A DNA stretch of 64,000 nucleotides, from the NCBI GenBank assembly GCA_963691655.1, contig OY829329.1:67472822-67536821 (forward strand), read 5' to 3'. A program made the translations under genes and the position numbers. The DNA is from Toxonevra muliebris (lineage: Eukaryota; Arthropoda; Insecta; Diptera; Pallopteridae). Under the pieces are notes generated by a model. The model was not told where the DNA came from, did no database searches, and was given only the letters and a program-made list of their open reading frames with translations. Positions 49,601 through 58,364 of this stretch are shown here, one piece after another (within the stretch, counting starts at the first letter, position 1; the number at the start of each line of letters is the position of its first letter).

Positions 49601-51464
49601 CACTCACTGAGGTCAATTTCGTTTTTGTAAAATTTTTATATGGAAAGTGAGTGTAGCGCTGTTATAATATGAAATTATACCAATGCGGGAAATTCAATCG
49701 AAAATCGAGGTTTTTCTCGATTGTTATCGGGGAGAGAGAAAAAATGAGTTGGCATCCCTGATATAAATAGAGAAAAAAGAAACTTGTTGTTTTACATACA
49801 TAGCAATTAACTCACTAAAAGATTTCCTTTTGTGATAGTGAATTGGTATGAACAAGGCTTGAATTTTGCAAAAGGTTTAGAGAAACAAGAGACTGCTGAT
49901 GACGAATCTGAAGTTAGTTTCTCTCCAAAGAGTTTAATTCTCACACAATCTGGTCTTGAAGTCGAGAGATTGGGATCTTCGAGGAGTGAAGAAAAAAATA
50001 TTTAGCCCTTTAACGCTTGAATTTTAATACGGCTTGATAGAAACCTTTTGTTTAGAAATAATGATTTCGTAGGTCTTCCACAATCATGACACCAAATTTT
50101 GTCCACCAAAGTTTGTCCTTTATTTAATTTAAAAAAATGGGAGCTGTGAATAATTGGATTTTTCCAATTTTTGGATTTTCATATTCTCTTTTCTTTTATT
50201 ACAAAAATAGTACAAAAGATTTTACTAAAAATGTTTGCACTTAGGTTTTTTGCTGGATTTCAAAGAGAAAAAAATTTTAAAAAAATGACCTAAGCAAGAA
50301 ATTTCAAATGTTAGGCAATCGAAAAACGTGAAGAATACCTAGCAGAACCGAATACAAAAAGCGTTAATAGTAAAATTTGTTAAGCACCTTATTTATGCCA
50401 TAAAAAAGTGAATATTGCATATACGCAACATTGGGTATGAAAGAGTTAACTTAATAGATACCTCCTCCCTAATGTCCCCCTTTTCCAAAAATACCGAATA
50501 GAAAAAAAAAACGTTTAGAAAACTATATACCATCCTGTCTTTAAAGAAAATGTTCTTTGTTTCAAATTATGGTTAGTCCTTGAACATCAGAATCACCTCC
50601 GAGCCACACATTCTCCACAATAATGCCAAAAAACATATACCTGATAAAACTATATGTGGCGAAATAATGACGCCACTGCATGCTGGTTCAAAGGATCTCT
50701 CATTAAAAAATTGATAGATTCCAACATTCCAAGGAACTTCAGTTACATTGACATCAGTTCCACCTTCAATAAATGGCGTCAATGGTGCTGGAACAATGCC
50801 ACATTTCATTTCACAGGGCGTAATTTTACCAACCCATTCAAAATTTTCGGTGCAACGCAACGTTGTATAAGGACCGCTATTAATTGTGAAAAAAAAAAAA
50901 TCATAAAATTAATAAATGAAAGCATTTAAATTTATATCCTTTTCTGGCTTACACTATGCCCGGTCTCTGATAACCAAAGGCACAGCTAATTTGTGCCCTT
51001 GTATCCGGAAGTATTTTCGTGCATGGGACCTTGATGCCATAGTAAAAGCAAGTAGCTTCAATTGAGATGACGCGCTTTAAAAACGCTTCGCTGCAATAAT
51101 CTAAACATAAATATCAAGTTCAATTCATTTTAAATATTTATAGTAAATTATTTTCTTGTCATTTGTAACAAAAACTCACTAATACAATCTGGTATAAAAT
51201 CCCTCCAATTGCCGTTTTCATCACAGTAAGTTTGGCTTACTCCTTTTAGCGTATAACCAGTTGGGCACTGAAAGGTGACAATATGTGAGTAGGGCACACT
51301 TTCACCCACTTGTACTGTCTTGTCGAGATTAAAATTTTTAATAATTAGTTTAAAGCGATTCGTCGGTATTTGACAGTCAGGTGTTGTTGCTCTTTTAACA
51401 ATTTTTGTGATTGATGTTTCATGGTTACTACTGTGTTGATATTCATGTATACTTTGAGAATACG
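45932..51464 (-). CDS. modSP: Modular serine protease (modSP), five 3' exons
   Basis: The coding order on the minus strand is 51464-51180, 51100-50953, 50876-50641, 46835-46679, 46616-45932, and every junction has GT-AG ends with matching phases, giving 502 residues plus stop. The first two exons and the start of the third encode cysteine-rich sushi (CCP)-like modules. The protease domain starts at FIEGGTDVNVTEVPWNVGIY. The catalytic triad is present: His in SAAHCFWDA, Asp in YLYDLAIVVL, Ser in CRGDSGAGFF. In Drosophila, ModSP is a secreted initiator protease that self-activates after microbial recognition and feeds the Grass/Spaetzle/Toll cascade; that role is inferred here by homology. The Phe before IEGG implies non-tryptic activation, as expected for this family. 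The signal peptide and LDLa exons were not found, so the 5' end is incomplete. A duplicated paralogue cannot be excluded. Confidence 0.85.
46679..46835 (-). CDS. modSP: modSP exon: catalytic His
   Basis: Opens with CTGCACATTG to complete SAAHCFWDA, placing the catalytic His at the start of the exon, and ends in IIQEG before a strong donor GTAAGA. A 62-bp intron (46617-46678) follows. The sequence also contains YGVAAGNYLQNYY and NIGTQKFNIL. Confidence 0.9.
47150..47410 (+). repeat. CACGCCC-box repeat units
   Basis: Boxes GGTGTGGCACCTCCCATTC (about 47160), GGTGTGGCACCTTCCATATA (about 47302) and GGGTGTGGCACCATGC (about 47406) lie 140 and 105 bp apart. The middle unit continues with ATTTCCATTATGAGATATC. 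Same family as 25656-25830, opposite strand. Confidence 0.78.
47410..48360. repeat. TTTTCTACTAC degenerate array
   Basis: About 950 bp of TTTTCTACTACTATTTT-type sequence with recurring longer phrases (ACAATTTCTTTTTATT, TGCAACAATTTTTGATATTA). It mirrors the array at 24416-25655. The open frames through it (47408-47668, 47732-47914) are Phe/Leu/Tyr low complexity and not genes. Confidence 0.85.
48884..49760. mobile_element. hAT-like MITE, GCCAACT family, copy 3, in modSP intron
   Basis: An 877-bp element in the same orientation as 16034-16934 and opposite to 10580-12185. Left end CAGCGATGCCAACTTG, right end reversed CAGGGATGCCAACTCAT. The flanks ATGTAAAC (48876-48883) and ATATAAAT (49761-49768) match at six of eight positions, consistent with an aged 8-bp duplication. 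Confidence 0.85.
49893..50637. repeat. Intronic segment duplicated at 59.4-60.4 kb (copy 1)
   Basis: Blocks starting at GCTGATGACGAATCTGAAG, the block near AATACCGAATAGG-type sequence (about 50489), the block at TGTCTTTAAAGAAAATG (about 50537) and CACACATTCTCCACAATAATG (about 50604) recur in the same order at 59391-60405. This copy keeps an uninterrupted TTAA where the other carries a 673-bp insertion. Confidence 0.75.
50641..50876 (-). CDS. modSP: modSP exon: module end and start of S1 protease domain
   Basis: The exon encodes LRCTENFEWVGKITPCEMKCG closing the CCP-like module, then the activation site PLTPF-IEGGTDV and the protease N-terminus up to SPHIVLS. The donor GTATAT is followed by the 3.8-kb intron 46836-50640. 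The last base (G) joins CT of the next exon to make the Ala of AAHC. Confidence 0.9.
50953..51100 (-). CDS. modSP: modSP exon: cysteine-rich module, first half
   Basis: The exon is bounded by introns 51101-51179 (79 bp) and 50877-50952 (76 bp). It encodes YCSEAFLKRVISIEATCFYY, then GIKVPCTKILP and ISCAFGYQRPG, the first half of a second CCP-like ('wonton'-type) module completed in the next exon. The donor is GTAAGC. Confidence 0.87.
51180..51464 (-). CDS. modSP: modSP exon: sushi (CCP) module
   Basis: The acceptor is preceded by a pyrimidine tract (TTTTTTCTTACTATCACAG on the minus strand) and the donor is GTGAGT. The exon opens with two bases finishing a codon, so a further upstream exon is required. 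It encodes a polar linker with KIVKRA, then a CCP module from DCQIPTNRF through TFQCPTGYTLKG and GNWRDFIPDC. Confidence 0.88.
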
Positions 51465-52177
51465 CTGTGATAGTAAGAAAAAAGTTTATATATGTATAAT
51501 TAAATAATCTACATTATTTGTTATTATTATTAAAGTAGAAATTAAAATTTATTTGTATTTTTTATTATTTTTTTAAAATTTCCCAAGTAACTTGCAACTT
51601 TTTCCGGTGATCTCGTAGTGAAACATCAACAAATTACTACTTGTATTTATTTTAAAGTTAAACTTTTTTACGCACGATTTATAGGTGAGAAAGTATAAAA
51701 TCCTAGTGACATTCAAAATAATGGAGCACATAAAGTGGTAGAGAAGGGTGAAACAGGGAAAGTAGGCGAATCAATTGAGTACAATACAACATGTGCGCAC
51801 ACTTGATTGGGAAGAATGTGAGCAAACCTCGAAACACAAAACAGCTTTCATCTAAACACGTGTTTACCGTGAATATTGCATCGCCTATACTTTGTTTTAC
51901 TCTTTTTTTTTTAAAGGAATACCGTTTAGGTTCAAACACTGTCTAGGTCGGAACAGCGCGTTTTCTCGTTTTTCCACACTAGCGCCATCTACGTGTGTGT
52001 GCAAAATAGTTTGTCGCGAAGAGAGAAAACTTTTTGTGTCACTTAAAGTTCTATGCGCGAACACTATACTCATGTCATGAAACCAATTGTTCAAATATCG
52101 AAAAAAAAGAAGCTAATTCATAGTGTTAATTAAAGAGCAATCAAATCAAACCAAGCAACACGAACATGTCGCAGACA
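51465..52177. other. Upstream of first modSP exon seen; no gene
   Basis: This should be intron if the gene continues upstream. It is AT-rich, with no LDLa-type cysteine pattern or signal-peptide exon recognised on the minus strand. Confidence 0.5.
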
Positions 52178-52328
52178 ATTACTCTGTACTATTGATGTGA
52201 CGGATGTCAGTTTAGCGGATGCGGATGCGGTTGCGAATATGAATGTCAAAAGCTGAATATGAATCTGGAATTCCATATTATAGTTATTTCCAAATTATTT
52301 AACAACATTTTTGGATCAATTTAGAATA

Positions 52329-53598
52329 CAGCGTGACAATCGTAAAGTGACGCACACATTTCAGCAGTTATTTTAAAAAGGACGTACTTCCATTAAGTAC
52401 AATTAAGTGTTAACATTGCTGAATATATAAGCATTCATTTGAACCCCACCTCATTCAATATAACATGCCTTCAATCGATCCGGAAATCGTAGGACTGTTC
52501 GCCGCAGGACTTCCTGATCAATTTCAGTCCAGGCTTTCTCTAATGAATTTGTCAGCGACTCCAGACTGTGGTGTTGAGATGCACAAGCCTTACTCTCTAA
52601 AATACTCCAAATAGAGTAGTCCATTGGATTCAAGTCTGGGGAGTATGGTGGCCATTCTTGAGATGTTATGAATCCAGAAAAATTGTCTTTTATCCATGTT
52701 TGCGTTAATTTTGCCATGTGGGAAGGTGCACAATCTTGCTGGAAAGTCCAGTTTTCATTTCCAAATGTATCTTGGGCCCAGGGAAGAACATGTTCATATA
52801 AAATGCTCCGATAAACAACCTGGTCAATTTTAACACCCTCTTCAACGAATATTAGAGGGGTTCTGGCATTAGCGGAAACTCCAGCCCATACCATAACGGA
52901 AGCTGGCTTTTGAACTCTGCCAACAGTCCTATTTTGTTGCGATGATGATGTTAGCCACATTCGGTCATTTTGCGCATTGAAATGCTGTTCAACCGTGAAA
53001 ATTTTTCCATCTGTAAACAAGATATTTTCAACATTTTTTAACACGGAGGAGCGTAGCAACGCCTTGCATCTTTGCAATCGCAAATCTTTCTTTTTTGTGT
53101 TAGATCTTGAGCTTTTCGGAGCTTGTACGGCTTAAGATTAAGCTTTGATTTTGCAATGATTCGCACTGTTTCACTGTTTACTCCCACTTCCTTAGCGATT
53201 TTTCTCATTGAGCGCCTTGGATTTCGCTTGATTCGTTTACGAATTTTTTTCTGTTAAACCAGTAGTGGCAACTGTTGAAAATTTTCCCCGGTCTCTATCT
53301 CCAAAACCCCCAGTTTTATTATATCGAATAATAGCTCGGTCTACCGTACGACTTGACAAATTTAAAGCCTTTGCAATTTGACTGCTACTATAATTTGCCA
53401 AATGAAATTTCATAATTTCACGACGAATATCTTCCTTGTCCATTTTTATGGAAATTTCAAAATGTAATAACAAAAATTCAAATGAAATTAAAAGCCAAGC
53501 CAATGATGAATGAATTTGCTTTTTAAATTAAAGTAACGGTAAATGGCAAAGCTTGCTGCAGAGTTTTAAACTTGCGTCACTTTACAATTGTCACCCTG
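52329..53598 (-). mobile_element. Tc1/mariner DD37D element, complete ends
   Basis: A 1,270-bp element with both terminal repeats: CAGCGTGACAATCGTAAAG at 52329 and, reversed, CAGGGTGACAATTGTAAAG at 53598, with TA outside both (52327-52328 and 53599-53600). It is the same family as 1-1100 but in the opposite orientation. Confidence 0.93.
52451..53443 (-). pseudogene. DD37D transposase, two frameshifts
   Basis: The likely start is the Met at 53443 (MDKEDIRREIMKFHLANY), which aligns with the start of the partial copy at 1; the longer open frame to 53503 adds a hydrophobic lead probably not used. The helix-turn-helix reads SSQIAKALNLSSRTVDRAI. An extra T in the run 53244-53250 and a missing base in the run near 53094-53099 shift the frame twice. 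The catalytic part (52451-53083) is clean: FTDGKIFTVE, QQDCAPSH and SPDLNPMDYSIW give all three Asp with DD37D spacing. An 18-bp in-frame deletion near the C-terminus removes residues present in the other copy. Confidence 0.9.
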
Positions 53599-53619
53599 TA
53601 TAAATACTTTTAAATTATA

Positions 53620-54387
53620 GGAAAGACTGGGGTATTGTGGACCGCATTTTCATTGTGGCTAAAAACTCGCTGCTGACAGAGGAAAAAACTCTTATCATCA
53701 CTGAATTTCATGACCCCGAATTAGTTAGAAACGATTTGTCTTTAGTCTGCTACAAAATTTTTTTTTTTAATTCGAGCACAGTGTTATTAAAGAGAAACAA
53801 AATGAAAAATGGATTTGAAGCGATATTGCCGATTAATTTTTCGAATGTTCGAAATTATAAATATGAATAATAAATAAGCTCGCTTTTTTTTGAAAATGAT
53901 CCGAAATTCCTTACAGAAAAGAAGGTAACCTCAACTCTGTATATTTACATTTCAAAAATTATTTTCGTACCAAAAATCTATTAGAAATTACCGAAAAACT
54001 AAGGCTGTGCTGAAATTTTGCATGAAAAATTACTTATATGCATCAAATACACGAAGTTAGCTTGTCAAATGACAGGAACTGAGTGGTCCGTAATTCTCCG
54101 ATAAAAATGGTCCGTAATTCCCCGAATGTTCTTTTTTTTACAATATGACAGCATATGAGTAACACAATGAAAACCTCATGCGAAATTTCTTAAATGTGTT
54201 GAAGGCTTAAGGTTCCGCGGATATTATGAACATATTTACCTAAGTTGCTTCTTCAAACAACATTTGAAAAAAAATTATCGAAGTATCTCATTTCTATTTG
54301 TTATTTGCAGCTGTCATTCACTGCCAGGTAAAAAAAATATGACGCTCGTCCGCAATTCCCCGTGGTCCACAATACCCCAATTTCCCC
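53620..54387. mobile_element. 768-bp MITE with GGGGTATTGTGGACC ends
   Basis: The left end GGAAAGACTGGGGTATTGTG is mirrored by the right end, reversed GGGGAAATTGGGGTATTGTG, with TA outside both (53618-53619 and 54388-54389). GGTCCGTAATTCCCCG words repeat internally. A TA target suggests a Tc1/mariner-superfamily (possibly pogo-like) MITE. The frame at 53637-53870 is not supported as a gene. Confidence 0.75.
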
Positions 54388-54669
54388 TACTTAAAAAAAA
54401 AGATTCTTTTTGCTGTTTTTTTAGGTTTGTTTGGCTACAGCTGAGCAAACAGATCAACAAACATAAGTGACAAAATTTGTCTGAGCGCAGTTTGCTCAAT
54501 TTAAACTTTCGTAATATATTCGCAAAAAAAGCCAAAAACCAAAATGCGAATTTGGATACGAATATTTCGCATGTATCAAATGTGAATATTTCGCTTGTAG
54601 CGAATGCGAATGTTTTGTACGTAGGAAATGCAAATGTTACATCACATCCGTTACATCATTACTCCGTAC

Positions 54670-55484
54670 TTATAAATTTTTTGTATTCGGTATATTGGTT
54701 TCATTTCGTTTTATGATTTGCTCCTCGCATATCAACAATCTTTGTTCCGTACAACAACAACAATAGGAACAAAAGAAAAAAAACATTTATTTTCTAAACA
54801 CTTCTCTGGCAGACCAAAAAAAAAAAGTTCGTTGAAAATTCTGCATTAAAATTATTTAATCTGGCAATTGTAATAGAAAATTAAACAGAAATTGCGAAAA
54901 AAAAAATTACGTCTTTTTTAAATTTTTTTTGCGAACTTTTTTCTAATCTAGAATTCTTTAGCACTGCTTTAACATTTGTTAAAAAAAAAATATTAGACTT
55001 AAAAAATAATGGATTTTCCACTTGTATTAATTTTTACCATGTGTCCTACGACACATTTGGGTTTTCACATATTTTCTTTTTAAGCATTTCTAAATTTCCT
55101 TCTATTTTTAATGCAGGAATTCACAATAACTTTCAAATATGGTAAATCATAACTAACTAAGTTGAATGCACATATTATGTGCTATAAAAATTAGAAAAAC
55201 AATGTTTAAATTAAACATATTGTCACTTCACGATTAAAATAATGTATGATTATTAACAGCCACAAGGAACAACATCAAGCTCAATTTATAAACTGATTCT
55301 CATTACTGAGACAAAACATCAACAGTATCCATAATATTAATATAGTAAAAATTCTTATCAAAAATGATTTAATCCGAAAGTAATAAGCATTCAAAAGCTG
55401 ACAGAGTGCAAGGGGGGCAAATGAAAAATATATGAGTAAAGTTACGTAGATTTTGTTTAAAATTGAAAAGATCATAATTGATAA
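54670..55484. other. AT-rich stretch without features
   Basis: Poly-A/T runs and short frames only. No repeat ends were recognised. Confidence 0.55.
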
Positions 55485-55570
55485 CACAGTGTTACAAAAT
55501 TTAGTGAAGTAGAAATACCTGGGAAGTCATATTATATTTCTTGTAGGTCTTGTCGAGTAAAACAAGAAAC

Positions 55571-56588
55571 CAAGGCCGTATTTAGGGGGGAGGTTTTGGG
55601 GGTTCTGACCCCCCCACCCCCCCCGAAATGTGGAAACTTTATTCTAATTTTTGAGATTGATTGCCAATGGATGGAAAAAAAGTCAAAATAAAATCTATTT
55701 AACGATATTTTTTACTTCCATCGGTTTTTTTCTAAAAAATCAAAAATAAATTTGAAATCTTAGTTACACTAAGCGATCAAATCCGATTTGTTTTCTTCGA
55801 CATGAGGTTTGACTACGGATTCAAAAAGAGTAGGTAATACTGAGCACTCCTGCATTCATAGTTTTTCTAGGTCAGTATCTGAATCAGTTTGAAAAGTTAA
55901 AAAATTAATAAATATAGAAAAAATTATCGGATCCTTGTAAAATTAGACTTGCTTGAACCTCATTTTTTTCCTAAAACGTGACGTGATGGGAAGTTTTTGA
56001 CCTCAGATTCGTGTTCAACGTGAAAAATTCTTTCGCAAAAACTCCATCTTATTAGGAGACAATTTTAAAATGTAATTGGTTTTTAACCCATTATTGCTCA
56101 GAGCATCATGACTACAAAAATCTCTTTTAATGCTGTGACTTCACGAATTTAGGGAATATAAGCCAACCTCATCCGGGTTCCTTATCATTGATGGCTCAAA
56201 TTACCAATGGTGATCATTTGAAAAAATGAGCCTCTACTATTTTTGGTAATTTTTTTGAGGTTGGGTACATCATCAGTAGTGGGAAGTCAATGAGTTAATG
56301 AAATTATGTCCCTCACGATAAAAAAAATGCATTGGAATGCACATTAAATAACATTTATTTAAAAAAATTTAATTAATGTGTGAATTTTTTGTCACTTTTG
56401 GCCATTTTTTTGAGGTTAAGATTAAAAAATATCGGAAAATTTTTCCTAAAATTTTAATTTTATAGGGTCCATCAAAAGTATCACCGATTCAATTTATTGT
56501 ATTTAAAAATCGGTTGAATAAAAATTATTTATGAATATTTTCTTCGAATGAAAACCCCCCCCGAAAAAAATTTCTGGCTACGACCCTG
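55571..56588. mobile_element. hAT-like element, copy B, inside outer element's left arm
   Basis: A 1,018-bp relative of 2688-3748 in the same orientation. Ends CAAGGCCGTATTTAG and, reversed, CAGGGTCGTAGCCAG. The target duplication is CAAGAAAC (55563-55570) versus CAAGAGAC (56589-56596), one mismatch. The undisrupted right arm of the outer element reads CAAGAGTCTGTAC when reversed, which supports CAAGAGAC-like sequence as the original target. Confidence 0.88.
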
Positions 56589-56791
56589 CAAGAGACTGTA
56601 CTTGAAATTTTTCAAGCACCCCCAAAATCTTGATTTACCGTTAAAAACCGGTTTTAGGTACCTTTGGGCACTTATAAGCCTGTAACTTGGTTGATTATCA
56701 ACAGATTGCGATATACGATAATTTTCTTGGTTAACACAGAAATGACGACTACATCACGGTTGTTAATGCATTTGTAAGTGCGTATGGTAAA

Positions 56792-57049
56792 ATGGGCTGG
56801 AACATGTCCTTAAAAAATAATTTCTTACATTCGCAGTTGGACTTCTTTTCAGATAACCTGGGCCAATTCAGCAATGAACAAGCCGAACATTTTCACCAAA
56901 AAATTGCTACAATTGAAGGAAAAAATAAAATAAAAATGATTTCAGAATATTGCTGGTCACTTCAACGAGAAACTGATGGTGCGGAATTTAAAAAAAATAA
57001 CGGTTATTCACACGGTTTTGAGTTGAATGGCCAAAAATTGTATATTTGA
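56792..57049 (+). CDS. 85-residue transposon-associated ORF, partial
   Basis: The frame encodes MGWNMSLKNNFLHSQLDFFS, then FSNEQAEHFHQKI and ISEYCWSLQRETDG, ending ~30 bp before the mariner. From general knowledge, similar F-L-H-S-x-L-D-F-F ... E-x-F-H-Q-D-I ... Y-C-W sequences recur as uncharacterised proteins in many invertebrate genomes, usually multicopy; I treat this as the C-terminal end of the outer element's own protein. No upstream coding part remains, so it is likely a deletion derivative. No function is assigned. Confidence 0.5.
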   Translation: MGWNMSLKNNFLHSQLDFFSDNLGQFSNEQAEHFHQKIATIEGKNKIKMISEYCWSLQRETDGAEFKKNNGYSHGFELNGQKLYI

Positions 57050-57079
57050 AAAAATTTTGTTTTCATAAAAAGTTTAATA

Positions 57080-58364
57080 TTGGGAGTATGAATGTATAAA
57101 CTCGTAATTGTGACTAAATTCATATCTATCATACGCGCAATTTTTTTGACATTGACAGCTATTCTATCTCGAAGAGCGCCAAAAATACTATAAGAATTGA
57201 TCTGTCAAATAATTTTCATAATTTTACAAAAGTGTTTTACTATAGCTGAAAATGTCGAATTTCGTGCCAACAAAACAACATTTGCGGGAAGTTTTAATTT
57301 GCTTCTTCCATTTAAAGAAAAACGCAACTGAAGCACATCGTTTACTCACTGAAGCTTATCCTGACTGTGCTATAGACGTTAAAATGTGTCAGGTGTGGTA
57401 TGCCCGTTTCAAAAGTGGTGATTTTGATGTTGAAGACAGGGAACGTTCAGGCGGCCCGAAAAAGTTCGAAGATGAAGAATTGAAGGCATTACTCGAAGAA
57501 GATTCATGTCAAATGCAACAAGAACTTGCAGAATCTTTAGGAGTTGATCAATCAATCATTTCTAAACGATTAAAAGCATTGGGAATGATTCAAAAGCAAG
57601 GAAATTGGGTGCCGTACGAATTGAAGCCAAGAGACGTCGAACGACGATTTTTCACATGTGAACTGCTGATTGAACGACAGAAAAGAAAGGGTTTTCTGCA
57701 TCGTATTGTGACTGGCGATGAAAAGTGGATACGTTACGATAACCCAAAGCGTAAAAAATCATGGGGACTGCCCGGACATGCATCAACATCAACGGCAAAG
57801 CCGAACATCCATGGATCCAAGCTCATGCTGTGTATTTGCTGGGATATGAAAGGTGACGTGTATTATGAGCTGTTGAAACCGAATGAAACGATCACTGGCG
57901 ACTGCTACCGACTACAATTGATGCGTTTAAGCCGAGCATTAAAGGATAAGAGGTCAGAATATGAGAATAGACACGACGAAGTTATTCTTCAGCACGACAA
58001 TGCTCGGCCGCATATTGCAAGGCAAGTAAAAACATACTTGGAAACGCTGAAATGGGAAGTGCTACCCCACCCGCCGTATTCTCCAGACATTGCTCCTTCT
58101 GATTACCACTTGTTCCGATCGATGACACATGGCCTGGCTGAACAGCACTTCCGTTCTTTCGAAGAACTCAAAAAATGGGTCGATTCGTGGATAGCCTCAA
58201 AAGATGAGGAGTTCTTTCGACGCGGAATCCGTATGCTACCAGAAAGATGGGAAAAGGTTGTGGCTAACGATGGACAATACTTTAAAGAATAAATTTATAA
58301 TCACTTTTTCACAATAATTATCCAAATTACGGAAAAAATACGAGTTTATACATTCATACTCCCA
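57080..58364 (+). mobile_element. Complete mariner element
   Basis: A 1,285-bp element with terminal repeats TTGGGAGTATGAATGTATAA (left) and, reversed, TGGGAGTATGAATGTATAAA (right; one T shorter at its tip), each next to TA (57078-57079 and 58365-58366). Length and structure are normal for mariner. It lies inside the larger inverted-repeat element and so is younger than it. Confidence 0.95.
57252..58292 (+). CDS. mariner transposase, intact DD34D
   Basis: This 346-residue open frame has the normal length for a mariner transposase and no stops or frameshifts. The N-terminal ~115 residues form the paired helix-turn-helix DNA-binding region, which recognises the terminal repeats. WVPYEL at 119-124 stands where WVPHEL is usual. 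Catalytic Asp residues are D156 (TGDEKW), D249 (HDNARPH) and D284 (APSDYHLF), with exactly 34 residues between the last two. YSPDIAPSDYH fits the YSPDLAPSDYH signature. It resembles the Mos1/mauritiana-type proteins, which cut and paste DNA into TA targets. The start follows a stop-free stretch beginning MSNFVPTKQH, as usual for the family. Activity cannot be judged from sequence alone. Confidence 0.96.
   Translation: MSNFVPTKQHLREVLICFFHLKKNATEAHRLLTEAYPDCAIDVKMCQVWYARFKSGDFDVEDRERSGGPKKFEDEELKALLEEDSCQMQQELAESLGVDQSIISKRLKALGMIQKQGNWVPYELKPRDVERRFFTCELLIERQKRKGFLHRIVTGDEKWIRYDNPKRKKSWGLPGHASTSTAKPNIHGSKLMLCICWDMKGDVYYELLKPNETITGDCYRLQLMRLSRALKDKRSEYENRHDEVILQHDNARPHIARQVKTYLETLKWEVLPHPPYSPDIAPSDYHLFRSMTHGLAEQHFRSFEELKKWVDSWIASKDEEFFRRGIRMLPERWEKVVANDGQYFKE

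Larger units (their letters stand above)
46836..50640 (-). other. modSP: modSP intron of 3,805 bp, repeat-filled
   Basis: From 3' to 5' of the gene, this intron holds CACGCCC-box repeats (47150-47410), a TTTTCTACTAC array (47410-48360), about 520 bp of plain AT-rich sequence, a hAT MITE (48884-49760) and AT-rich sequence partly duplicated at 59.4-60.4 kb. The other introns seen are 62-79 bp, so expansion is confined to this one. Confidence 0.85.
52190..54657. mobile_element. Candidate outer inverted-repeat element (GCGGATG type)
   Basis: The ends are inverted: GATGTGACGGATGT near 52194 and, reversed from 54657, GATGTAACGGATGT. GCGGATGCGGATGCGG and GCGAATATGAAT on the left are echoed by GCGAATGCGAATG and AATATTTCGC on the right. 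Twelve-base direct repeats ATTACTCTGTAC (52178-52189) and ATTACTCCGTAC (54658-54669) flank it. Two later elements occupy its inside (52329-53598 and 53620-54387), so only ~430 bp of its own sequence remains. The superfamily is undetermined. Confidence 0.5.
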
